Shown piece by piece: positions 27,661-34,518 of a DNA stretch of 64,000 bases (position 1 is its first letter; every line of letters starts with the position of its first letter). The position numbers and the translations under genes are program-made. The notes under the pieces are model-generated. The model was not told the origin of the DNA and did not search any database. It was given only the letters and a program-made list of their open reading frames with translations. The DNA lies in assembly GCA_016713305.1 (NCBI GenBank), contig JADJPK010000018.1, positions 1-64,000 of the forward strand, in the 5' to 3' direction. This DNA comes from Betaproteobacteria bacterium. GTDB taxonomy: Bacteria > Pseudomonadota > Gammaproteobacteria > Burkholderiales > Ga0077523.

Positions 27661-28425
27661 GTGTTTGATGCCGCACTGATCTGGCGAGCCTGCCGGCCAG
27701 CGCTGATTGCCCTGCTCCTCGTGTCCACCGGCGCGGTCGCCGGCATGCGCGAACCCTTCCTGCTCTCCGACGTGGTCACCCGCAGCCAGAAGGGCGATTC
27801 GCCCGACAGCATCATCCGCGCACTGCGAACCACCCGGACCACCTATGCGCTGCGGGGGTCCGATTTCGGCAAGTTGAGGGAAGCGGGCGTCAAGGACGAC
27901 GTGCTGGATTACATCCAGCAGACGTTCTTCAACGATGTGGATCTGGTGGTCCGCTACTGGTCGGCCGGCGAGACGATGGGCCGGTGCGGCCCTTGTTATC
28001 CGCAACAGGTCGATCTCGGCGCTCTGCAAACCGATGGATCGATCCGCCAGATGCCCCCGCCGCTCCGGAGCAATCCCGGGCGCCCACTGGGGCTGCCGGA
28101 CTGGTACCGCACAGCCCGCAATCACGCCCGGTTGGGCGGCATCACGGTCGACGAACTGCGCGATCTCATGAAGACCGGTCAGACCGAAGAGCAATTGCTG
28201 CATGAACTGCGAACGCGCGGGCTCATCGATGTGATCGGCGTGGGAGGCAAGCTTTCTTTCTCGACCCGCCTGTCCGCCGGCATTCCGGGGTCGACGATGG
28301 CCGACCTCCACGAGGAAGGGATGAGCGATGCCGTTCTCGACGAGCTGCAGGCCAATCTGCTGGCAGTGATGGTGGAGCATCTGCGGCTCAAGTATCTCAA
28401 TCTCGGTCGCGGGGCGTTCCACTGA
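27661..28425 (+). CDS. Hypothetical exported protein
   Basis: About 254 residues. GTG 27661 follows AAGAGGGAG and gives a signal peptide (PALIALLLVSTGAVAG). The mature part has helical segments with a repeated pattern: VTRSQKGDSPDSIIRALRTT, DFGKLREAGVKDDVLDYIQQ, and later TVDELRDLMKTGQTEEQLLH and TMADLHEEGMSDAVLDELQA. Each reads as a small helical unit ending in a 'sd(x)vl' turn, which suggests four copies of a short motif that bacterial proteins use repeatedly. A cysteine pair (MGRCGPCYPQQ) could bind metal or form a disulfide. I do not recognise a named family. A terminator follows. Confidence 0.65.
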   Translation: MFDAALIWRACRPALIALLLVSTGAVAGMREPFLLSDVVTRSQKGDSPDSIIRALRTTRTTYALRGSDFGKLREAGVKDDVLDYIQQTFFNDVDLVVRYWSAGETMGRCGPCYPQQVDLGALQTDGSIRQMPPPLRSNPGRPLGLPDWYRTARNHARLGGITVDELRDLMKTGQTEEQLLHELRTRGLIDVIGVGGKLSFSTRLSAGIPGSTMADLHEEGMSDAVLDELQANLLAVMVEHLRLKYLNLGRGAFH

Positions 28426-28465
28426 GGGGGAAGTCACCCGGGCTGTCCGCCCACTGCAGGAAATG

Positions 28466-28490
28466 AAAAGGCCGCTCGACGCGGCCTTTT
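28466..28490. terminator. Bidirectional rho-independent terminator
   Basis: A 10-base stem AAAAGGCCGC / GCGGCCTTTT with a 5-base loop. It reads as stem plus T tract in both directions and lies between the rightward hypothetical gene and the leftward pqqU. Confidence 0.88.
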
Positions 28491-28531
28491 CTCTTGGAAC
28501 GGCTCCATGAGACCGCCGCGGAGGCCTCCGC

Positions 28532-30658
28532 TCAGAACTTCATCGAAGCCGACGCACCGAAGAGGAAGTTGCGCTCTGGCGCCGGCGCGTAGAAGTAGCC
28601 GTTGCCGTCGTTCACCGCCACGGCGCCGATGTACTTCTCGCCGAACAGATTGTTCACGCGCACGAAGCCCTGGACCATGAGACCGCCCAGGTCCTTGTTG
28701 ATACCCGTGCGCAGATCGGTCAGCTGATATCCGTCCGCGAACGCCGTGTTCGTGTCGTTGGCGTACACCTTCGTCACCCAGCGGTTCTCCACGCCGGCAA
28801 AAATGCCGGTGGCGGGGTCACGCCAGTTGAGATCGACATACAGGGACGACCGGGGAACGCCGGGAAGCTGCGCGCCTTTCGCCACGGAACCGACGTTGCT
28901 GGTGAACGCGTCTTCGAACGTGGCACGCAGATACGTATAGGCAGCGTAGGCGAAGAAGCCACCTCCCAGTTCGCTGTCGGCGGACAGTTCGAGTCCGGAT
29001 CGCTGCGTCGCACCGGCATTGCGGTAGACGGCACGGCCGGCGATGTTCGCGTCCACCACGATCTCCCGGTTCGAGTAGACCTGGAACAACGCGGCATTGA
29101 TGCGCAGGTTGTCGGTCACCAGCATCTTGGTGCCGAGTTCGTAGTGATTGCTCGTGCTGGGCTGGACGGCGAAGTTCAGGCCGCTTCCGGTGCTGCGGTA
29201 CGCCAACTCGATCAGCGTCGGCGTCTCGAAGCTGCGCCCTGCGTTGGCGTACACGTTGATGAGCGGTGTCACCCGGACGAGGGCTCCGATCACCGGCGTC
29301 CACGCATCGTATCTCGCCGAACCGCTGTCGTCGGGATTGGTGGTCAGATAGTAGTCCTTGGAGCGGAACGACACCTGCGTATAGCGCAGGCCCACGAACG
29401 TGGACAGCGTGGAGATCGGCTGCCATTCCAGCTGGCCGTACATGCCCCAGGATTGCGTGCGGTTGTCTTCGTTGCGCTTGATGATGCCTGCCACGCCGGC
29501 GTTGTTGACATATCCCTTGCGCGCTTCCAGAGCCAGGTCGTAATCGGCGCCCACCGTGAACGTGAGCGGCTGGCCCGCAAACAGTTCGGTGTTACGGGTC
29601 CAGCGCACGCCGCCGCCGCCATAGTCGCGTGAGAGTTCCGAAACTCCGCCGGAACTCGCTGCGCCCGTTCCCGCAAGGGCGAGAAAGCCGAGATTGTTGC
29701 GCTGACCCGCATACGTCATGAGCCGGACCGTGTCCTGTGCATTGAGATTGATGTCGTAGACCAGGCCGACCTGCTTGTTGTCGAGGCTCCGGCGTGTCTT
29801 GTACTCGTTGGAACCGCCCGCGGTCGTGGATCCGTTGTCCGGTCGGGCCTGGCGTGGATTCGCCGCTACCTGCGCTGCGTTCAGCGTCAGCGGATCGAGA
29901 TCCTCCGGCTGGTCCATGTAGTTGGCCACGACCGTGAGCTTGGACGACTCGCCCACCTTGGCGTCGAATTTGGCGTTGAACAGATAGCGTTCGGACGAAC
30001 TGCGCTGGCGGTAGCCTTCCGTGGAAAGATAGCTGCCGCTGGCCGTGACGCCGACGTCGCCGTAACGCCCGCCGAACTTGAGCCCGTAGCGCATCGTGTC
30101 GAAGCTGCCGAAAGCCAGGTTGCCGGACAGCGTGGGCTGTTTCGGCGCGTCCTCGGTGAAGATCTGGACGATGCCGCCGGAGTGGTTGCCGTACAGGGCG
30201 GAGAACGGACCTCGCATGACCTCGACGCGGGAGGCCGAGGCGAAATCGAAGTTACCGCTGGCGCCCTGCCCATCCGGCGTGCTGGCCGGGACCCCGTCCA
30301 CGTAGATCCGCACGCCCCGGGTGCCGAACTGCGACCGGGCGCCGAAACCGCGGATGACGATCTGCTGCTCCTGCGCGTAGGTCTCGCGGTTCTGCACATA
30401 CGTGCCCGGAACGCGAGGCAGCGTCTCGGAAACGTTCGCACCCAGCCTTGCCTCCGTCAACGCGCGATTGTCGAGCGCGTCGATGGCCACCGGAAGATCG
30501 AGGCTCGACTTCTCGGTGCGGGTTGCGGAGACCACCACGGGCGCCGAGCGGACGGTGCTCTGAGCCTGCGCTTCGGCAATGGCAAGGCAGGCGAACGCAA
30601 CGGCAATCGCAGTGCGGCTGCGGGAAGGAAGACCCTCTGCGGGGCGGAATCCGTACAT
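28532..30658 (-). CDS. pqqU: TonB-dependent receptor resembling the PQQ importer PqqU (YncD)
   Basis: A 708-residue outer-membrane receptor. A signal peptide (IAVAFACLAIAEAQAQ) is followed by a TonB-box-like APVVVSATRT, a plug domain (TYVQNRETYAQEQQIVIRGF, GTRGVRIYVDGVPASTPDGQ, RVEVMRGPFSALYGNHSGGI) and a 22-strand barrel ending in an aromatic residue (SASMKF). From memory of the E. coli PqqU sequence, the plug and the end (FVRVNNLFGEKYIGAVAVND, then GNGYFYAPAPERN) correspond closely; identity was not computed. PqqU takes up pyrroloquinoline quinone, which fits the location next to pqqA. ATG 30658 has GGAG at the right distance, unlike ATG 30664. It is downstream of two pqqA genes and a hairpin. 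Confidence 0.88.
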   Translation of the reverse strand: MYGFRPAEGLPSRSRTAIAVAFACLAIAEAQAQSTVRSAPVVVSATRTEKSSLDLPVAIDALDNRALTEARLGANVSETLPRVPGTYVQNRETYAQEQQIVIRGFGARSQFGTRGVRIYVDGVPASTPDGQGASGNFDFASASRVEVMRGPFSALYGNHSGGIVQIFTEDAPKQPTLSGNLAFGSFDTMRYGLKFGGRYGDVGVTASGSYLSTEGYRQRSSSERYLFNAKFDAKVGESSKLTVVANYMDQPEDLDPLTLNAAQVAANPRQARPDNGSTTAGGSNEYKTRRSLDNKQVGLVYDINLNAQDTVRLMTYAGQRNNLGFLALAGTGAASSGGVSELSRDYGGGGVRWTRNTELFAGQPLTFTVGADYDLALEARKGYVNNAGVAGIIKRNEDNRTQSWGMYGQLEWQPISTLSTFVGLRYTQVSFRSKDYYLTTNPDDSGSARYDAWTPVIGALVRVTPLINVYANAGRSFETPTLIELAYRSTGSGLNFAVQPSTSNHYELGTKMLVTDNLRINAALFQVYSNREIVVDANIAGRAVYRNAGATQRSGLELSADSELGGGFFAYAAYTYLRATFEDAFTSNVGSVAKGAQLPGVPRSSLYVDLNWRDPATGIFAGVENRWVTKVYANDTNTAFADGYQLTDLRTGINKDLGGLMVQGFVRVNNLFGEKYIGAVAVNDGNGYFYAPAPERNFLFGASASMKF

Positions 30659-30754
30659 CGACATCTCCAACTGGCTGGTTTTCTTGAGGACGGCACGACA
30701 GTGCCGCCGGAGTTCGCGGAGCATTCTCGGGCTCGAACGCGATCTTGGACAAAA

Positions 30755-30785
30755 GCGAAGGGCCGCTTTGACAGCGGCCCTTCGC
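30755..30785 (-). terminator. Strong hairpin between pqqA and pqqU (attenuator or terminator)
   Basis: A perfect 13-base stem (GCGAAGGGCCGCT and AGCGGCCCTTCGC) with a 5-base loop is followed on the minus strand by TTTTGTCC. It begins 19 bases after the last pqqA stop and lies about 95 bases before pqqU. It would end most pqqA transcripts and let a fraction read into the receptor gene. Confidence 0.8.
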
Positions 30786-30803
30786 CGGGATCGTTCAACC
30801 GGT

Positions 30804-30875
30804 TCAGCGGTTGGCGATGTACATCGTCACTTCGAAGCCGAAGCGCATTTCGGTGTATTCAGGTTTGGTCCACAT
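30804..30875 (-). CDS. pqqA: PqqA precursor peptide, tandem copy 1
   Basis: A 23-residue ribosomal precursor of PQQ. It begins [10 protein letters not shown] and ends [10 protein letters not shown]. Glu15 and Tyr19 in the E-x3-Y motif are the residues that PqqE crosslinks and that become PQQ. The predicted peptide is identical to that of copy 2, 116 bases upstream. A GAGG ribosome site precedes ATG. It is too short for ordinary gene callers. It sits between copy 2 and the hairpin before pqqU. Confidence 0.92.
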   Translation of the reverse strand: MWTKPEYTEMRFGFEVTMYIANR

Positions 30876-30919
30876 GATCGGTTCCTCGAGTCGGTGGTGT
30901 CGGAAGGGACCGCTGTCGT

Positions 30920-30991
30920 TCAGCGGTTGGCGATGTACATCGTCACTTCGAAGCCGAAGCGCATTTCGGTGTATTCAGGCTTGGTCCACAT
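30920..30991 (-). CDS. pqqA: PqqA precursor peptide, tandem copy 2
   Basis: Same 23-residue product as copy 1, with Glu15 and Tyr19 in place. It is the copy nearest the palindrome at 31094-31110, about 100 bases upstream, and is preceded by GAGGATCC as ribosome site. A silent difference lies in the third residues' region. It follows the response regulator gene on the same strand, separated by the 130-base region that holds the palindrome. Confidence 0.92.
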   Translation of the reverse strand: MWTKPEYTEMRFGFEVTMYIANR

Positions 30992-31093
30992 GATCGGATC
31001 CTCGTGTCGGTGGTTTCGGGAGACCGTGTTCGGGTCAGAAACGATTCTCCGCATCGCACCTCACCGCCGCCACGGCAAAACACTGAAACGGGC

Positions 31094-31110
31094 CTCATGA
31101 TTTTCATGAG
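31094..31110. promoter_or_regulatory. Palindrome CTCATGA-TTT-TCATGAG upstream of the tandem pqqA genes
   Basis: Perfect 7-base arms, 3-base spacer. It lies between the stop of the response regulator gene and the tandem pqqA pair. The same arms and spacing recur at 36597-36613 next to the third pqqA. It is the candidate binding site of the regulator encoded alongside. Confidence 0.65.
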
Positions 31111-31121
31111 CGCGCGGGGAC

Positions 31122-31772
31122 TCAGGGATCCATAAGTCCATGACGCATTGCAACAATCGCCAGTTCGGCGGAATTGGCGGCGCCCAGTTTCTGCTTGATG
31201 TTGTAGAGATGGGTGCCGATGGTTCTGGGGCTCAGCGACATGACCTGAGCGATGTCGGCGACGCTCTGGCCACGGGCGAGCGCCAGGAACACCTTGAATT
31301 CCTTTTCGGACAGCATGTCCACCGGACTGCGATCCCCGCTCACCTGCCGCACCGCGATCTCCTGGGCGATCGCGGGCTCGAGGTAGGTCCGCCCCTGATT
31401 GACGAGCCGGATCGCCTGGATCAGTGCATCGGGCGCCGTCCGCTTGGAGAGATACCCGAGCGCGCCGGCCTTCAGCACCCTCTTGGCGTGCTGGCTGTCC
31501 TCGTGTGCCGTCAGCACCAGGATCTTCGCGCCCGGCTCCCGGGCCAGAATCCGCGACAACGCTTCCAGCCCCCCCATCCCGGGCATGGAGAGATCCAGCA
31601 CGAGCACGTCGGGATGCACCTCGTGATAGCGCTTGATGGCGTCTTCGCCGCTTTCCGCCTCGGCCACCACGCGCATGTCGGGCGATCCTTCCAGCAGCAA
31701 CCGGAAACCCATGCGCACGACGGCATGGTCGTCCGCCAGCATGACCTTGATGATGAGATCGCTCGTGCTCAT
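31122..31772 (-). CDS. NarL/LuxR-family response regulator
   Basis: A 216-residue two-domain regulator. The receiver has the acidic pair in [14 protein letters not shown], the phosphoacceptor Asp in [14 protein letters not shown], Thr in ILVLTAHED and Lys in GYLSKRTAP. The C-terminal LuxR-type helix-turn-helix is [20 protein letters not shown], then [20 protein letters not shown]. Its ATG overlaps the stop of the histidine kinase gene (ATGA), so the pair is translationally coupled. It is the last gene of the tonB-pip-kinase-regulator run and directly precedes the palindrome and pqqA genes. Control of PQQ genes is inferred from position; LuxR-type dimers bind palindromes of this size. Confidence 0.9.
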   Translation of the reverse strand: MSTSDLIIKVMLADDHAVVRMGFRLLLEGSPDMRVVAEAESGEDAIKRYHEVHPDVLVLDLSMPGMGGLEALSRILAREPGAKILVLTAHEDSQHAKRVLKAGALGYLSKRTAPDALIQAIRLVNQGRTYLEPAIAQEIAVRQVSGDRSPVDMLSEKEFKVFLALARGQSVADIAQVMSLSPRTIGTHLYNIKQKLGAANSAELAIVAMRHGLMDP

Positions 31773-33538
31773 TTTCCTGGAATCTTTTCCGGTGCGTCGG
31801 GCGTGAGCGCAGCGTCCAGCGGCAGCGACACGCTCACTGCGAGACCCTCGCCTTCGCCGCTGCGAAGTTCGAACGTGCCGCCGAGGGCCTCGGCGCGCTC
31901 GCGCATTCCGAGCAATCCGAAGCGGGTGGCGCGCTGGGCATCGGGCTCGCTGAGCCCCCGCCCGTCGTCGCGCACGCTCACGCGCAATTCATCGTGCCCC
32001 GGGCGGGACGTTCTGTCCACCCGCACCTCGGCCCGCGTCGCGCGGGCGTGCTTCACGATGTTGTTGAGACATTCCTGCACGATCCTGTACACGGTGATGT
32101 TGACGGTCTCCCCGAGCCCGTTCGTGTCCCCGTGAACCTCCAGCACGAACGCCACCTCGGGGTGCAGTGTTCGCCACTGCATCACGGCTTCCTCGAGCGC
32201 TTCCTTCAATCCCAGGTGATCCAGCGCGCTGGGGCGCAACTGCCGGATGATGCCGTGCAAGGCGTCGTAGATGCGCCCCGCCGTGTCGACGATCATCCGG
32301 GCGCCCTCATGGATGTCCGGCTGCGTCGATTCGGTCTTCCGTGCGATCACCGTCCCGATGGTGCGTACGGCCGTCGCGCACTGTCCGAGTTCGTCGTGAA
32401 GTTCACGAGCAATCGTGCGGCGCTCCTCCTCGAGACTCGACTGGATGAGCCGCGTGAGACGGCGATTCTGCTCGAGTTCCGCTTCGGCCTCGCGCGCCCG
32501 CTTGAGTTCGGTGACATCGCGGATGGAGTAGATCTCGCCGATCACTTCGTCGGCAGAAGGATCGATCAAGGGCGCCGCAGCGAGTGCGACGTCGATCTGC
32601 CGCCCGTCCCGGGTGCGCCGCCGGGTCTCGAGGTGGTCGATCGTTCCGCGCCGGCGCAGCGCCGTCGAATGGTCCGCAAGTTCCGCCAGGAGGTCATGCG
32701 GCACGAGGAGACGGGACGGCTGGCCGACGATCTCGTCCGCGGTGAAACCGAAGAGCCGCTCGGCGGCCGGGTTCCAGTAGGAGACGCGCCCTTCGAGGTC
32801 GAGGATGATGATCGCGTCGCTCGATTGCTGGGCGATCAGCGCGAGCCGCCGGTTCTCGGCGAGACTCCGCTCCAGCTTCTCCGCCATCCCGTTGAAGGTG
32901 TGGCTGATCGCCTCGAACTCCGGAGTCGCCAGGCGGGGCAGGCGGGCGGAGAGATCGCCCTGTTCCATGCGCTGCAGCCCCGCAAGAATGGATTCCACCG
33001 GCCGCAACGAGCGGCCGATCAGGAAGAACACCAGCACGTTGACCGCGACGAGAAACGCTGCGACGACCGCCACCAGCGTCTTGAGGTCGTCCCATGCGTC
33101 GAGAACTGCCCGGGAGGCATCGACGGTCACCGTCACGTTGGCACCATGCGCGGGCAGATTGACGACCGGCAGGCGGGGACGGACCAGGCGCACGAACCAA
33201 TCCGGCGCCGAACGGCCCACCTTGTACACCGAGGGAGGTGACGTGTAGACCTCCGCGCCATCGGTGTCGAAGAGCTTGATCTCGTGCGCCCGGACACGGC
33301 CGAGTTCTCGAAGGAACGACAGCAGGACGTCCTGCATGTCGCCCTCCTCGCGGGAAACCACCTGGGCATCGCGAATCACGGTGGACAGAAGTTGCAGCGT
33401 GACCCGGTTGGCGCCCTCCATCTCCTCCCGGATGGATCGCCGCGTGTCTTCCACCACGATGTTCAGCACCGCTGCCGTGAACAGCACCGTGAGAACGGTG
33501 ATCAGCAGGTTGATCCGGAAGTGAAGGCTCATGGGCAC
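31769..33538 (-). CDS. Membrane sensor histidine kinase (HAMP-PAS-HisKA_3)
   Basis: 589 residues. Transmembrane segment 1 ([21 protein letters not shown], about residues 9-29) is followed by a periplasmic sensor of about 125 residues, segment 2 ([20 protein letters not shown], about 155-175) and a HAMP region. A PAS domain ([20 protein letters not shown]) follows, then the HisKA_3 box with the phosphorylated His in [12 protein letters not shown], and an ATPase domain ending with [13 protein letters not shown]. This layout is that of NarX/MoxY-type kinases that phosphorylate LuxR-family regulators. The signal is unknown; PQQ or a substrate of a quinoprotein are reasonable guesses from context. 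It starts one base after the pip stop. Confidence 0.9.
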   Translation of the reverse strand: MPMSLHFRINLLITVLTVLFTAAVLNIVVEDTRRSIREEMEGANRVTLQLLSTVIRDAQVVSREEGDMQDVLLSFLRELGRVRAHEIKLFDTDGAEVYTSPPSVYKVGRSAPDWFVRLVRPRLPVVNLPAHGANVTVTVDASRAVLDAWDDLKTLVAVVAAFLVAVNVLVFFLIGRSLRPVESILAGLQRMEQGDLSARLPRLATPEFEAISHTFNGMAEKLERSLAENRRLALIAQQSSDAIIILDLEGRVSYWNPAAERLFGFTADEIVGQPSRLLVPHDLLAELADHSTALRRRGTIDHLETRRRTRDGRQIDVALAAAPLIDPSADEVIGEIYSIRDVTELKRAREAEAELEQNRRLTRLIQSSLEEERRTIARELHDELGQCATAVRTIGTVIARKTESTQPDIHEGARMIVDTAGRIYDALHGIIRQLRPSALDHLGLKEALEEAVMQWRTLHPEVAFVLEVHGDTNGLGETVNITVYRIVQECLNNIVKHARATRAEVRVDRTSRPGHDELRVSVRDDGRGLSEPDAQRATRFGLLGMRERAEALGGTFELRSGEGEGLAVSVSLPLDAALTPDAPEKIPGK

Positions 33539-33539
33539 A

Positions 33540-34514
33540 TCACGCGCGTGCCAGTGCGCGCAAGGACCCGGCCGCGGCCATGAGTTCGCGTTCGAACGCG
33601 GGGTGCGACGACGCGTGCTTCGCCGACGGGATCATCACAAGCCGGGCGCCGGGCCAACGCCGTGAGAGTTCGACGGCGGTGACCGGCGGACAGACGAAAT
33701 CCATGGCCCCGTGCAGGAGGATGCACGGAAGGTGCGCGATCCGGTGGACGTCATCGAGAAGCTGGCGGTCGCGCAGGAAGCAGCCGTGCTTGAGATAGTG
33801 CACCTGCACGCGGGCTCGGGCGAGCGCTCCATCGTCGGACGTCGCCGCTGGCGACACCGACGATCCCTCGCCGATGGACATGATGGCCGACTCGTAGGCA
33901 TTCCAGCGCGCGGCCGCAGCGAGGGCCCGCGGACGATCGGCGCCTTGAAGCAGTTCATGGTAGAGGCTCACGAGTTGCGGCCAGGTTGCGCGGGGTGCCA
34001 CCTCGTGAAGAGCGTCCCAGGCATCGGGAATGAACTGGCGCAATCCGGCGAAATACCATTCGAGTTCCGAACGCGAGGCGGTGAAGATTCCGCGCAGCAC
34101 GAGCGCGCTCACCCTTGCGGGATGTGCCTGCGCATAGGCCAGCGCGAGCGTGCTTCCCCAGGAACCCCCGAACATCATCCAGCGACCCACGCCCAGCAGT
34201 TCGCGAATGCGCTCGATGTCCTGGATGAGGTGCGCGGTCGTGTTGAACGCCGTTGCGCCGGAGGGCGCGCTGCGGCCGCAGCCACGCTGATCGAACAGCA
34301 CGATCCGGTGTTGCGAAGGATCGAAGTAGCGGCGGTGGTCGGGTTTGATGCAACTGCCGGGCCCCCCGTGGAGAAAGAGCACCGGCGCGCCGTCCGGATT
34401 GCCGCACTGCTCCACGTACAGCCGGTGACCGCCATCGACGGCAATCAGATCGGCGCGATACGGCTCGATGGGCGGAAAGAGCGTTGTGGCCGCATTCGCC
34501 GGTGCGTCGTTCAC
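33540..34514 (-). CDS. pip: Proline iminopeptidase-like alpha/beta hydrolase
   Basis: A 324-residue S33-family peptidase that releases N-terminal proline. Motifs are the oxyanion HGGPGSCIKPDHRRYFDP, DQRGCGRSAP, the nucleophile elbow MMFGGSWGSTLALAYAQAHP, the acid in HGAMDFVCPP and the catalytic His in MIPSAKHASSHPA. GTG 34514 follows TGGAGTG, and the gene lies four bases after the tonB stop and one base before the kinase start, so it is embedded in the same operon. In a PQQ island a peptidase could trim PqqA or its leftovers. Pip enzymes cut only after N-terminal proline, so this role is speculative; ordinary peptide turnover is the simple alternative. Confidence 0.87.
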   Translation of the reverse strand: MNDAPANAATTLFPPIEPYRADLIAVDGGHRLYVEQCGNPDGAPVLFLHGGPGSCIKPDHRRYFDPSQHRIVLFDQRGCGRSAPSGATAFNTTAHLIQDIERIRELLGVGRWMMFGGSWGSTLALAYAQAHPARVSALVLRGIFTASRSELEWYFAGLRQFIPDAWDALHEVAPRATWPQLVSLYHELLQGADRPRALAAAARWNAYESAIMSIGEGSSVSPAATSDDGALARARVQVHYLKHGCFLRDRQLLDDVHRIAHLPCILLHGAMDFVCPPVTAVELSRRWPGARLVMIPSAKHASSHPAFERELMAAAGSLRALARA

Positions 34515-34518
34515 GGGG

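Larger units (their letters stand above)
30803..31025 (-). repeat. 116-bp tandem duplication containing two pqqA genes
   Basis: The segments starting at 30803 and 30919 are nearly identical for about 105 bases, coding and 5' untranslated parts included. Differences are a few single bases (for example at 30864 against 30980 and in the leader). Near-identity outside the coding part points to a recent duplication. Confidence 0.9.
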
